From: JANNRR01 sp031401675
GTDB lineage: Bacteria > Pseudomonadota > Alphaproteobacteria > Rhodobacterales > Rhodobacteraceae
Length of the DNA: 64,000 bases
NCBI GenBank assembly: GCA_031401675.1
Contig: JANNRR010000105.1
Coordinates: 34,632-98,631 of the forward strand
Reading direction: 5' to 3'
Both the position numbers and the translations under genes were made by a program. Under the pieces are notes generated by a model that searched no databases, had not been told where the DNA came from, and was given only the letters and a program-made list of their open reading frames with translations. Positions within the stretch are counted from its first letter, which is position 1, and each line of letters begins with the position of its first letter. Below, piece after piece: positions 1 through 8,690 of the stretch.

Positions 1-376
1 GCACCTCGAAGAACTCGTCCAGCGACCCGGCACCCCCGGCCAGCACCACGATGGCATCAGAATTCATGTGCATCACCTTCTTGCGCTCGTGCATGTCTTC
101 GGTGATCACCAGCGTGTTCAGATCGGTCTTGCCGACCTCGCGGTTCATCAGATGGATCGGAATCACGCCGAAGGTCGCGCCCCCGGCAGTCTGGGCGGCG
201 CGGGCGACCGTGCCCATCAGGCCGACGTCGCCTGCACCATAGACCAGCCGCAGGCCAAGCGTCGCCAGCAGCGTGCCCACAGACCGGGCGTCCTGTTCAA
301 ACGCCGGGTTTTGCCCCATCCGCGATCCGCAGAACACGCAAACCGAACGCAGGGGGGGCTGACTTTCGCGCAACAT
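1..376 (-). CDS. LOG-family nucleotide phosphoribohydrolase (partial)
   Basis: The first 125 codons of a Rossmann-fold LOG family protein; the 3' end lies beyond base 1. The family (lysine-decarboxylase-like, TIGR00730) contains cytokinin-riboside and purine 5'-monophosphate phosphoribohydrolases that split the N-glycosidic bond of nucleotides. Visible marks are an N-terminal VCVFCGSRMG strand-loop, LVYGAGDVGLMG (family form VYGGG..GLMG), HERKKVMHMNSDA, and near the window edge GGAGSLDEFFEV, matching the GG.GT..E active-site motif with Ser for Thr. The ATG at 374-376 is chosen because the first strand of the fold begins eleven residues later. It is divergent from the LysM gene. Substrate cannot be told from sequence. 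Confidence 0.85.
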   Translation of the reverse strand, partial: MLRESQPPLRSVCVFCGSRMGQNPAFEQDARSVGTLLATLGLRLVYGAGDVGLMGTVARAAQTAGGATFGVIPIHLMNREVGKTDLNTLVITEDMHERKKVMHMNSDAIVVLAGGAGSLDEFFEV

Positions 377-403
377 ATGGGGATTCTTTCGGAAAAGGGT
401 GCT

Positions 404-432
404 TTGACCCCTGATAGCTGGGTTGATATGGT
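404..432 (+). promoter_or_regulatory. Candidate sigma-70 promoter of the LysM gene
   Basis: TTGACC (404-409) and TATGGT (427-432) are separated by 17 bases and lie about 60 bases upstream of the LysM start. The -35 box matches the consensus at five of six positions and the -10 at four. It overlaps the opposing LOG promoter candidate, so polymerase binding at the two should be mutually exclusive. Confidence 0.45.
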
Positions 433-439
433 CGCTCAA
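411..439 (-). promoter_or_regulatory. Candidate sigma-70 promoter of the LOG gene
   Basis: Read on the minus strand, TTGAGC (439-434) and TATCAG (416-411) are 17 bases apart, 35 bases upstream of the LOG start codon. It interleaves with a plus-strand promoter candidate for the LysM gene. Recognised by eye only. Confidence 0.4.
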
Positions 440-490
440 GCGCGGGCCAAAAAAACTTGGGGAAGGGCACCGCGCATCAGGAAAGTGCCA

Positions 491-2653
491 ATGGCAATTT
501 GGAAAAGTCTGGGGACTGGCGGTCAGGTTGCGGTGGGGGCCGCAACTGCGGCGGTGGTGGCGGTGATCGGCTGGTTGGTCGTGCAGGACCCGAAAATCGT
601 CCCGGCAGGGGATCAGGCGGCAGACGGCAAGATGCTGGCGGAACCCGCCGAAACCGGCGACGGCGCTGCTGCGGGTCCTGAAACGGTCGTCACAACGCCC
701 GCTCCCGTCGAAGTGGCAGCGGAACCTGCTGTCGACGCGGTGGCCGAGCCCATCGCCGAGACCGTTGCCGAGCCGGCACCGCCAGCGGTGGCCGAGGCTC
801 CCGCCGCTGCGGCGGAAGTGGCGGCAGAGGCTGTCGCGGCGACTGATCAGCCTGCCGGGGCAACCGAACCGCCGCCCGCCCCGACGGTGGATGTGGTCCG
901 GGTCGATCCCAAGGGCAATGCCCTGATTGCAGGCTCGGCCGAACCGGACAGCGACGTCTCGATCCAGGTGGATCAGGCCGAAGTCGCGGTGGCAAAGGCC
1001 GACCGCAAGGGCAAGTTCGTCGCCATGTTCACGCTGGCCCCCAGCGACATTCCGCGCGTGATGACGATGACGATGCGTCTGGCTGACGGCAAGCAGATCC
1101 GCGCCACCGGCGATGTGATCCTGGCCCCGACGCTTGGCCCGGTGATTGCCCCGGCCGCGGTGGCATCCGCCGATCCGGCAGTGGAGCTGGCAGAGGTGGC
1201 GGCTGCCGAACCGGCGGCCGAGCCCGCGGCAGACTTGGAAACCGCTGCCGCCGACACTCTGCCGGCCGTTGTGGCTGCCGCAGAGCCGGAGGCACCGGCG
1301 GTGTTGCTGGCCGAACCCACCGGCATCAAGGTCCTGCAGCCGGCAGGCGATGCGCTGGCCGAGAATGTGGTGATCGACACCATAACCTACGATCAGGCGG
1401 GTGCTGTGCAACTGGCCGGGCGCGGCCGTGCCGACAGCGGGCTGCAGGTCTATCTTGACAACGCCCCGATCGTCACCACCCGGATCGAACAGGACGGCAA
1501 CTGGCGCACGCCGCTGCCCGGAGTGATCGGCGGGCTCTACACCTTGCGGGTCGATCAGCTGGACGCCCAGGGCAAGGTCACCTCTCGCTACGAAACGCCG
1601 TTCAAGCGCGAGGAGCCGCTGGCGATTGCCGCCCTGTCAGAGCCTCCGGCCCCGGTCGCGGAACCCGTGGCCGAGGCGCAAGTGGAACCGGCCACGCCGC
1701 CGGAAACGACGGCCAGCATCGCAGCAGAGCCGATGTCGGCCGACCCGAATGCAACGCTGAAGGCCGAGGCGGTCGCCGAACTGGCAGCCGAGGCTCCGGT
1801 TAAGGAAGTTCCGGTTGAAGAGGCCCTGCCAGTCGAACCTGCCGCCTCGGAAGCCGTTGCCGAGGCGGATGCCGTTGCCGCAACCGAACCGGCCAAGCAG
1901 GCCGAAACCGAGCCCGAGGTGGCACCTGCGCTGGAGGCCGCCCCCGAAATCGTGGCCGAGGCTGAACCGGCCAAGACGCGAAACGCGTCACCGGGCGCGA
2001 CGCCGAAAGCCGAACCGGCTGTTGCGGCAGATGAACCGGCTGCGTCCGCCGAAGTGGTGGTGGCGGAACCCGCTCCTGCTCCTGCTCCTGCTCTTGCTCC
2101 TGCGCCGGCACCGCCTGCGCCGGAGCCCGAAGTCGCGGAAGCGGTGGTTGTGCCGGTGGAGCCGGTGGCGGAACCGGTCGCGACCAAAGGTGCCGAAGCC
2201 CTGGCCGAGGCTGCAGCCGAACCCGTCGCCGAACCCGTCGCCGTTGCCGAAGCCGTCCCGGAAGCTGCCCCGGAAACGGCCCCGGAAGCTGCCCCGGAAA
2301 TGGCCCCGCCCGCCGAACTGGCACTATCCGAACCGCAACCGGCGCCAACCCCCGAGGTGCTGGCGCCGGAGCCGCCAAAGGCTGCCGACAATCTGGTCGT
2401 TGCGGCAGCCGAAACCGCCACCGAGCCCGTCGCTCAACCCGTCACCGAACTGTCACCGGCAGCGGTGGTCGAGGGTCCGAGAGTGACGATCATCACGGTG
2501 CAGCCCGGCTATACCCTGTGGCAGATCGCCAGCGAGGCTTACGGCGAAGGCGTGATGTATGTTCAGGTGTGGGATGCCAACCGCGAAAAGATCCGCGACC
2601 CCGATCTGATCTATCCGGGTCAGGTGTTTACGGTTCCGGCCCCGCCCGACTGA
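491..2653 (+). CDS. LysM-domain membrane-anchored envelope protein with Ala/Glu/Pro-rich linkers
   Basis: 720 residues. A membrane segment near residues 12-31 suggests an inner-membrane anchor with the rest periplasmic. Two small beta-rich modules follow (about residues 135-220 and 290-380, containing DSDVSIQVD and DSGLQVYLDN), resembling bacterial Ig-like folds. Long low-complexity A/E/P/V-rich stretches separate them. The last 50 residues are a LysM domain (VQPGYTLWQIASEAYG, ending IYPGQVFTVP) expected to bind peptidoglycan. The ATG at 491 is preferred over upstream in-frame starts because AGGAAA precedes it and the upstream codons overlap the opposite-strand LOG gene. Role is inferred as envelope structure. 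DNA repeats in the linkers suggest the length varies between strains. Confidence 0.8.
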   Translation: MAIWKSLGTGGQVAVGAATAAVVAVIGWLVVQDPKIVPAGDQAADGKMLAEPAETGDGAAAGPETVVTTPAPVEVAAEPAVDAVAEPIAETVAEPAPPAVAEAPAAAAEVAAEAVAATDQPAGATEPPPAPTVDVVRVDPKGNALIAGSAEPDSDVSIQVDQAEVAVAKADRKGKFVAMFTLAPSDIPRVMTMTMRLADGKQIRATGDVILAPTLGPVIAPAAVASADPAVELAEVAAAEPAAEPAADLETAAADTLPAVVAAAEPEAPAVLLAEPTGIKVLQPAGDALAENVVIDTITYDQAGAVQLAGRGRADSGLQVYLDNAPIVTTRIEQDGNWRTPLPGVIGGLYTLRVDQLDAQGKVTSRYETPFKREEPLAIAALSEPPAPVAEPVAEAQVEPATPPETTASIAAEPMSADPNATLKAEAVAELAAEAPVKEVPVEEALPVEPAASEAVAEADAVAATEPAKQAETEPEVAPALEAAPEIVAEAEPAKTRNASPGATPKAEPAVAADEPAASAEVVVAEPAPAPAPALAPAPAPPAPEPEVAEAVVVPVEPVAEPVATKGAEALAEAAAEPVAEPVAVAEAVPEAAPETAPEAAPEMAPPAELALSEPQPAPTPEVLAPEPPKAADNLVVAAAETATEPVAQPVTELSPAAVVEGPRVTIITVQPGYTLWQIASEAYGEGVMYVQVWDANREKIRDPDLIYPGQVFTVPAPPD

Positions 2654-2698
2654 CGCGCAGACTGACGCGCAGAATGACGCGCAGAATCACGCGCAGAC
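2651..2698 (+). repeat. Four 12-bp tandem repeats beginning at the LysM stop codon
   Basis: TGACGCGCAGAC, TGACGCGCAGAA (twice) and TCACGCGCAGAC run head to tail. The first TGA is the stop of the LysM gene and the period is a multiple of three, so in-frame TGA codons recur at 2663, 2675 and 2699. Confidence 0.85.
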
Positions 2699-2812
2699 TG
2701 ACCGCCAACTTGCGGTCTGGCCCAGGCACGGGCGAACCGCCTGCCCGCCGCCTCTGGCCTTTTGCCGCCTGCGCTCTTAGGTAAATGGCGAAGCGGGATC
2801 GGGGCAGGCAGA

Positions 2813-4648
2813 ATGACGGATGTGGCAGGGGCGGATGCCAGAAAGGCCGAGCGGCGCAGCGCCTGGAACGTGATCCGGGGGGTCGGCCCCTATCTGTGGC
2901 CCGACGGTCAGGGATGGGTGAAACGCCGGGTGGTGTTTTCGCTGATCGTGCTGGTTCTGGGCAAGTTGATCGCCGTCGGCTCGCCGCTGTTCTACAAGGC
3001 GGCGGTTGACGCGCTGGCCGGGGATGCCGGGTCCGCCGCCTGGCTTCTGGCCATCGGTGCGGTTGGCCTGACGGTGGCCTATGGCATGTCGCGCCTGCTG
3101 ACGACCGGCTTTCAGCAATGGCGCGACGTGATCTTTGTCCGGGTCGGCCAGCGCGCCCTGCGCCGCATCGCCATGGAGACCTTTACCCACATCCACCGCC
3201 TGTCGATGCGCTACCACATCACCCGCAAGACCGGCGGCCTGTCGCGGATCATCGAACGCGGTGTCAAGGGCGTCGATTTCCTGCTGCGCTTTCTGATCTT
3301 TTCGGTCGGCCCGCTGATGCTGGAACTGGTCCTGGTCGGGACAATCCTGTTTTTCTATTTCGACGCCCGCTATCTGGCCGTGGTCGCTGTCATGATCGGT
3401 CTGTACATCTGGTTCACCTTTGCCGTTGCCGAAATGCGGGTGCGCATTCGCAAGGAAATGAACACCCAGGATACCGACGCCAATCAGAAGGCGATCGACA
3501 GTCTGCTGAACTTCGAAACCGTGAAGTATTTCGGGGCCGAGGCCCTCGAGGCGCGCCGCTATGATGCGGCAATGGCGCTCTATGAGGTGGCTGCCATCAA
3601 GACCAACAATTCGCTGGCGTTTCTGAACTTCGGTCAGGGCCTGCTGATCACCGTGGGGCTGGTGATCGTGATGGTGATGGCGGCGATTGAGGTGGAGCAG
3701 GGCACCCTGACGGTCGGCGATTTCGTGATGGTGAATGCCTACATGATCCAGATTGCGATGCCGCTGGGCTTCCTTGGCACCGTCTACCGCGAGATCCGGC
3801 AGGCACTGACCGACATGTCCGAGATGTTCGACCTGCTGGACCAGCCGGCCGAGGTCAAGGACCAGCCGGGGGCACCGGCATTGGTCGTGACGGGCGGCGA
3901 AGTTGTGCTGGACAACCTCAGCTTTCACTATGACGCCGCCCGTCCGATCCTGAAGAGTGTCAGCCTGACGATCCCCGCCGGGCAGACCGTGGCGATTGTC
4001 GGCCCGTCGGGATCCGGCAAGTCGACCATCGGGCGGCTGTTGTTCCGGTTCTACGACGTGACCGGCGGCGCGATGCGGATCGACGGTCAGGATGTGCGCG
4101 CGGTGACGCAGGACAGTCTGCATGCCCAGATCGGGGTGGTGCCGCAGGATACCGTGCTGTTCAACGACACGGTCTATTACAACATCGCCTATGGCCGCCC
4201 CGAAGCGACGCGCGACGAGGTGGAGGCGGCGGCCAAAGCGGCGAAAATCCACGATTTCGTGCAGCGGATGCCAAAGGGTTACGACACCCAGGTCGGCGAG
4301 CGCGGGCTGAAACTGTCGGGCGGCGAAAAGCAGCGGGTCGGCATTGCCCGGACCTTGCTGAAAAACCCGCCGATCCTGCTGTTGGACGAGGCGACTAGTG
4401 CCTTGGACAGCCAGACCGAACGCGACATTCAGGACAGTCTGAAAGACATGGGGCATGGTCGCACCGTCATCACTATAGCGCACCGGTTGTCGACCATCGT
4501 CGATGCCGACCTGATCGTGGTGCTGGAGGATGGCCGGATCGTCGAACAGGGGCGGCACGAGCAACTGCTGGGCAATGGCGGGCGCTATTCGGCGATGTGG
4601 CTGCGCCAGAGCAGCGATGAGGAAGAGGCTGCGGTGGCGGCGCAATAG
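2813..4648 (+). CDS. Atm1-type ABC exporter (fused permease and ATPase)
   Basis: 611 residues, a half-transporter expected to work as a homodimer. The N-terminal half holds about six membrane helices (residues 40-320). The nucleotide-binding domain shows Walker A GPSGSGKST, signature LSGGEKQRVGIARTLL, Walker B ILLLDEATSALD and the switch His in TIAHRLS. Sequence style (RALRRIAMETFTHIHRLSMR, GLSRIIERG, LNFETVKYFG) matches the Atm1/HMT1 group, which exports glutathione-linked metal or sulfur species in alphaproteobacteria and mitochondria. The start MTDVAGADARK with GGGGCAGG upstream is chosen over an in-frame ATG at 2762. It stands alone, followed by a 414-base gap. Substrate is inferred from the family. 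Confidence 0.9.
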   Translation: MTDVAGADARKAERRSAWNVIRGVGPYLWPDGQGWVKRRVVFSLIVLVLGKLIAVGSPLFYKAAVDALAGDAGSAAWLLAIGAVGLTVAYGMSRLLTTGFQQWRDVIFVRVGQRALRRIAMETFTHIHRLSMRYHITRKTGGLSRIIERGVKGVDFLLRFLIFSVGPLMLELVLVGTILFFYFDARYLAVVAVMIGLYIWFTFAVAEMRVRIRKEMNTQDTDANQKAIDSLLNFETVKYFGAEALEARRYDAAMALYEVAAIKTNNSLAFLNFGQGLLITVGLVIVMVMAAIEVEQGTLTVGDFVMVNAYMIQIAMPLGFLGTVYREIRQALTDMSEMFDLLDQPAEVKDQPGAPALVVTGGEVVLDNLSFHYDAARPILKSVSLTIPAGQTVAIVGPSGSGKSTIGRLLFRFYDVTGGAMRIDGQDVRAVTQDSLHAQIGVVPQDTVLFNDTVYYNIAYGRPEATRDEVEAAAKAAKIHDFVQRMPKGYDTQVGERGLKLSGGEKQRVGIARTLLKNPPILLLDEATSALDSQTERDIQDSLKDMGHGRTVITIAHRLSTIVDADLIVVLEDGRIVEQGRHEQLLGNGGRYSAMWLRQSSDEEEAAVAAQ

Positions 4649-5062
4649 GGCGGTGCGGGTTGCGGGTTTGTCAGACCGGACGCCGCCCTGTGCGTTGTAG
4701 ATTGTCGGGGGCCAAACTTCCTTGGAGTTCTGACGGTCCTTCGCTGTCAAGCTGTGCTATGGGCCGCCGGAGGCTGGTTTTTGCCGACATGATCGCGGCA
4801 ACCTTCCTTTCCGCGTAACGAGGTGGGGTCTGCCGATTGTGATGGACTTGCGTTAAGAAAGTATGAAGCAGATTCTATATATCGCTCTATTACAATGGCT
4901 TAACTCGAATAACACGCGTGTTACGCCCCGTTGCGCCGCCTTCAAGTTCGCCCGGTCGTCCGGTCGGTCTTTCCCGGGGGCAGGGCTTGGCAAGCTGTCG
5001 GGTTTCAGGGTAAGACCTGTGAAAAGTGCGCCCGGACCGGGCCTCGGGCGGAGAGACGGCGC
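4649..5062. other. Intergenic region, 414 bases
   Basis: No coding region is convincing here. The stretch 4855-4925 is clearly more A/T-rich than its surroundings, with TATATAT at 4876-4882 and a perfect 14-bp palindrome at 4910-4923. It probably holds the promoter and regulatory region of the downstream TPR-BamB-der group. I could not pick out a good -35/-10 pair. Confidence 0.5.
4910..4923. promoter_or_regulatory. Perfect 14-bp palindrome TAACACGCGTGTTA, candidate operator
   Basis: The sequence equals its own reverse complement and lies in an A/T-rich pocket about 140 bases upstream of the TPR protein gene. Perfect dyads of this size often bind dimeric repressors. No regulator gene is adjacent. 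Confidence 0.35.
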
Positions 5063-5716
5063 GTGAGCAATCCTGACAGTTTCATCGACGAGGTCACCGA
5101 AGAGGTGCGCCGTGACCGCCTGTTCGGCCTGTTCCGCCGCTATGGCTGGATCGCAGTCGTTCTGGTTCTGCTGCTGGTCGGCGGTGCCGCCGTTCGCGAG
5201 TGGCAGAAGGCCCGCGCCGAGGCCGAGGCCGAGCGCTTCGGCGATGCGGTTCTGGGGGCGATCGAGGCACCCGACGGCCCGGCGCGTACCGAAGCCCTGG
5301 CCGCGATATCGGCCGATGGCGGGCGCGGGGCTGTGCTGCGGTTCCTGATCGCCGCCGATGCGGTGAACGCCAAGGACCGCGCCGCCGCCCTGATCGCATT
5401 GGATGGCATCATCGCCGACACCAGCCTGTCGCAGAGCTACCGCGACCTGGCGGCGTTGAAACGGGTGATGCTGGCCGGAGCCGACCTGCCCGCTGCAGAC
5501 CGTATCGCCGTACTGGAAGGGCTGGCCACCCCCGGCCGCGCCTTTCGCCCGCTTGCCCTGGAACAGATCGCGATGATCGCCGTCGAGACTGGACAAACCG
5601 CTGACGCGATTGCCGGGCTGCGTGACGTGCTGAAGGAACCGCAGGTCACCGAAGGCTTGCGCCGCCGGGTGACACAGGTAATGGTGGCGATGGGCGCGGA
5701 CCCCGAGGCCCAATGA
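5063..5716 (+). CDS. YfgM-like membrane-anchored TPR protein
   Basis: 217 residues starting with GTG, preceded by GGAGAG at 5050-5055. A short cytosolic N-terminus (SFIDEVTEEVRRDRLFGLFRRYG) leads into one membrane helix (about residues 29-45), then an alanine-rich helical domain of degenerate TPR-like pairs. The order YfgM-like, BamB-like, Der matches the yfgM-bamB-der arrangement of gammaproteobacteria, where YfgM binds SecYEG and periplasmic chaperones. The same role in envelope protein traffic is inferred from context. An in-frame ATG at 4931 was not used because it lacks a Shine-Dalgarno sequence and adds an unrelated basic extension. Confidence 0.8.
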   Translation: MSNPDSFIDEVTEEVRRDRLFGLFRRYGWIAVVLVLLLVGGAAVREWQKARAEAEAERFGDAVLGAIEAPDGPARTEALAAISADGGRGAVLRFLIAADAVNAKDRAAALIALDGIIADTSLSQSYRDLAALKRVMLAGADLPAADRIAVLEGLATPGRAFRPLALEQIAMIAVETGQTADAIAGLRDVLKEPQVTEGLRRRVTQVMVAMGADPEAQ

Positions 5717-5765
5717 TCCCGGCCCGCAATCGAATTCATTTCGCGGGCGCAACGAGGCAGGCGCG

Positions 5766-7097
5766 GTGAAGCGGACCCGGACGAGAGCGATTGGCGTGGT
5801 GGTTTTCGCGGCGCTGGCCTTGATCGCCGCCTGTGCGGATCGCGAGGAGATTCTGCAAGGCCAACGGCTGGACCTGCGGGCCCCGCCGGACGCCGCCGCA
5901 GAACCCGAAGCCCCGCCAGTCGCAACTGCCGTAGCGATAAGCCTGCCGCCGCAAACCGCCAATGCCAGTTGGACCCATCGCGGCGGCAGCGTCGAACATC
6001 GGCTGACCCATCCGGCACTTGGCCAGAACCTGACGCTTGCGTGGCGGGCCGGCATCGGTGCGGGCGACGGGCGCAAGCAACGCATCACGGCGGAACCGGT
6101 GGTCGCGGATGGCCGCATCTTTACGCTGGATGCGGCCGCCACAGTCACTGCCGTCGGGTTGAACGGCGCCGTGCTTTGGTCGCGCGATCTGACCCCGTCG
6201 TCGGAAACCGCAGGCGAGGGGTCCGGTGGCGGGCTGGCCTTTGACGACGGACGGTTGTTCGTGACCTTGGGTTTCGGGTCGCTGACCGCGCTTGATCCGG
6301 CCACCGGTGCCGAAATCTGGGTGCAGAAATTCGACGCCCCGGTGTCGAGCGCGCCAACGGTACAGAATGGCCTGGTCTTTGTGGTGGCCGAGGACAGCTC
6401 GGCCTGGGCAGTCGATGCCGGCAATGGCAAGCTGCGCTGGCAGCTGCCGGGAACCCCGTCGGTGGCCGGCATGGTGGGCGGCTCGGGGCCGGCGCTGGCC
6501 GGCAGGCTGGTGATCCTGCCGTTCCCGTCCGGCGAAGTGCAGGGGGCGCTGAGCGACAGCGGCCAGCCGGTCTGGACCGCGAACGTGGCGGGAAAAAGGG
6601 TCGGGCGGGCCTATACCGGTGTGCCCGACATCACCGGCGCCCCGGTCGTGGTCGGCGAGGTGATCTATATCGGCAACCAAAGCGGGCGGGTAGCGGCGCT
6701 GGAGGCCGGATCGGGCAAGCGCATCTGGACCGCGCGCGAGGGTGCCTATTCGGCGCTGTTGCCGGTTGGCGGGTCGCTGTTCCTGATCAGTGACGAGGCA
6801 AAGCTGGTGCGGCTGGATGCCGGCACCGGCGCGCCGATCTGGTCGGTGGACCTGCCGTACTTCACAGCCGACAAGGTCAAGAAGCGCAAGGGCGTGTTCG
6901 CGCATTACGGGCCAGTCTTGGCAGGCGGGCGGTTGATCGTGGCGTCGGATGACGGTCTGATCCGGCAGTTCGACCCGGCCTCTGGCGCGCTGATCGCCAC
7001 GGTTGCTTTGCCCGGCCCGGCGGCAACCGACCCGGTGGTGGCGGGCGGCGTGCTGTATCTGGTGTCCACCGACGGCGCGTTGCAGGCATTTCGCTGA
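5766..7097 (+). CDS. BamB-like PQQ-type beta-propeller lipoprotein
   Basis: 443 residues with a GTG start. The N-terminus is a lipoprotein signal with lipobox LIAAC (Cys at about residue 23), so the mature protein is probably lipid-anchored. The rest is built of repeated blades with the PQQ-like pattern (for example LTALDPATGAEIW, AVDAGNGKLRW, AALEAGSGKRIW, VRLDAGTGAPIW). BamB is a scaffold subunit of the outer-membrane protein assembly (BAM) complex, and the position just before der agrees with this. Low similarity to enteric BamB is normal in this class. A quinoprotein enzyme is unlikely: I see no catalytic or PQQ-ligand signature. Confidence 0.8.
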   Translation: MKRTRTRAIGVVVFAALALIAACADREEILQGQRLDLRAPPDAAAEPEAPPVATAVAISLPPQTANASWTHRGGSVEHRLTHPALGQNLTLAWRAGIGAGDGRKQRITAEPVVADGRIFTLDAAATVTAVGLNGAVLWSRDLTPSSETAGEGSGGGLAFDDGRLFVTLGFGSLTALDPATGAEIWVQKFDAPVSSAPTVQNGLVFVVAEDSSAWAVDAGNGKLRWQLPGTPSVAGMVGGSGPALAGRLVILPFPSGEVQGALSDSGQPVWTANVAGKRVGRAYTGVPDITGAPVVVGEVIYIGNQSGRVAALEAGSGKRIWTAREGAYSALLPVGGSLFLISDEAKLVRLDAGTGAPIWSVDLPYFTADKVKKRKGVFAHYGPVLAGGRLIVASDDGLIRQFDPASGALIATVALPGPAATDPVVAGGVLYLVSTDGALQAFR

Positions 7098-7165
7098 CCG
7101 GTTCGCCCTTTCCGATGACCTGATCCGGGTGTAAGGCGGGCGCTTGCGCCGCCCCGGAGGTACCG

Positions 7166-8620
7166 ATGAGTTTCACCCTTGCCATTGTTGGCCGCCCGAA
7201 CGTGGGCAAGTCGACGCTGTTCAACCGGCTGGTCGGGCGCAAACTGGCGCTGGTGGACGATCAGCCCGGGGTGACGCGTGATCTGCGCGAGGGCGAGGCC
7301 CGTCTGGGCGATCTGCGCTTTACGGTGATCGATTCGGCGGGGCTGGAGGAGGTGACCGATGACAGCCTTCAGGGCCGGATGCGGCGGCTGACCGAACGGG
7401 CGGTGGAAATGGCCGATGTCTGCCTGTTCCTGATCGACGCGCGGCAGGGCGTGACCCCGACCGATCAGGTGTTTGCCGAGATCCTGCGCAAGAAGAATGC
7501 GCATGTGATCGTCGCCGCCAACAAGTCCGAAGGCAAGGCCGCCGATGCCGGGGTCCTGGATGCCTATGCGCTTGGGCTGGGCGAGCCGGTGCGACTGTCG
7601 GCGGAACATGGCGAGGGGATGGACGAGTTGTATTACCAACTGCGCCCCCTGGCCGAACAGTTCGAAGCGCGGGCTGCCGCCGATGCGCCGGATGTGGATG
7701 TGGATGTTTCTGACGAGGTGCCCGACGGGCCACGGGTGCCGACGCTGGCGCGGCCGCTGCAAATCGCGGTGATCGGGCGGCCCAACGCCGGAAAATCGAC
7801 GCTGATCAACAAGATCATCGGCGAGGAGCGGTTGTTGGTCGGACCCGAGGCCGGGATCACCCGCGACGCAATTTCGGTGCAGACAGTCTGGGAAGGAACT
7901 CCCTATCGGATTTTCGATACGGCCGGCATGCGCAAGCGGGCCAGGATCGAGGACAAGCTGGAAAAGATGTCGGTTTCCGACGGCATCCGGGCGGTGAAGT
8001 TTGCCGAAGTGGTGGTGGTGCTGCTGGATGCGGCGATTCCGTTCGAGACCCAGGATCTGCGGATCGCCGACTTTGCCGAGACCGAAGGCAGGGCGGTGGT
8101 GATCGCGGTCAACAAGTGGGACCTGGAGGATGAAAAGCAGGACAAGCTGCGCGAAGTGCGCGAACTGTTCGAGAAGCATCTGCCACAATTGCGCGGTGCG
8201 CCACTGGTGACGGTTTCGGCGATCACCGGCAAGGGGCTGGACCGGTTGCAGGCCGCGATCATCCGGGCGCATGCGGTCTGGAACCGGCGAGTGCCGACGG
8301 CGCGACTGAACCAGTGGCTGGCCGCGATGGTCGAGGCGCATCCGCCGCCGGCCCCGGGCGGGCGTCGGATCAAGTTGCGTTACATGACCCAGGTGAAAAC
8401 CCGCCCGCCGGGTTTCGTGGTGATGTGCGCCCATGCCGAAAAGCTGCCGGAAAGCTATTCGCGCTATCTGGTCAATGGCTTGCGCGAGAATTTCGATATG
8501 CCGGGCACGCCGATCCGGTTGACGTTCCGCAGCCAGACCGACAAGAACCCATTCAAGAACCGCAAGAAGGACGCGCCGTCCAAGCTGCGCAAGCACATCA
8601 GCGGGCGCGCACCGGACTGA
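7166..8620 (+). CDS. der: Ribosome-associated GTPase Der (EngA)
   Basis: 484 residues with two tandem GTPase domains and a C-terminal KH-like domain, the arrangement unique to Der. Domain 1 has GRPNVGKST (residues 8-16), DSAGL and NKSE. Domain 2 has GRPNAGKST, DTAGMRKRARI and NKWD. The C-terminal domain (about residues 375-484) is basic (KNRKKDAPSKLRKH). Der acts in maturation of the 50S ribosomal subunit and is essential in most bacteria. GGAGG at 7156-7160 supports the start. It ends facing the FliG-like gene. Confidence 0.97.
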   Translation: MSFTLAIVGRPNVGKSTLFNRLVGRKLALVDDQPGVTRDLREGEARLGDLRFTVIDSAGLEEVTDDSLQGRMRRLTERAVEMADVCLFLIDARQGVTPTDQVFAEILRKKNAHVIVAANKSEGKAADAGVLDAYALGLGEPVRLSAEHGEGMDELYYQLRPLAEQFEARAAADAPDVDVDVSDEVPDGPRVPTLARPLQIAVIGRPNAGKSTLINKIIGEERLLVGPEAGITRDAISVQTVWEGTPYRIFDTAGMRKRARIEDKLEKMSVSDGIRAVKFAEVVVVLLDAAIPFETQDLRIADFAETEGRAVVIAVNKWDLEDEKQDKLREVRELFEKHLPQLRGAPLVTVSAITGKGLDRLQAAIIRAHAVWNRRVPTARLNQWLAAMVEAHPPPAPGGRRIKLRYMTQVKTRPPGFVVMCAHAEKLPESYSRYLVNGLRENFDMPGTPIRLTFRSQTDKNPFKNRKKDAPSKLRKHISGRAPD

Positions 8621-8690
8621 CCGGCCGCCCCATTCAGGTGTCGGACACGGCGAGTGTTGCCCGGGCAGGTCGACCGTCAGGGTGTGCAGG

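Noticed and set aside
68..490. Extended start for the LysM protein at 68
   Set aside because: It would overlap the LOG gene on the other strand for over 300 bases; ATG 491 has a Shine-Dalgarno sequence and the membrane anchor.
2777..4750. Minus-strand open frame of 657 codons opposite the ABC exporter
   Set aside because: Antisense of an Atm1-type gene with all ABC motifs; product is His/Asp/Gln-rich noise.
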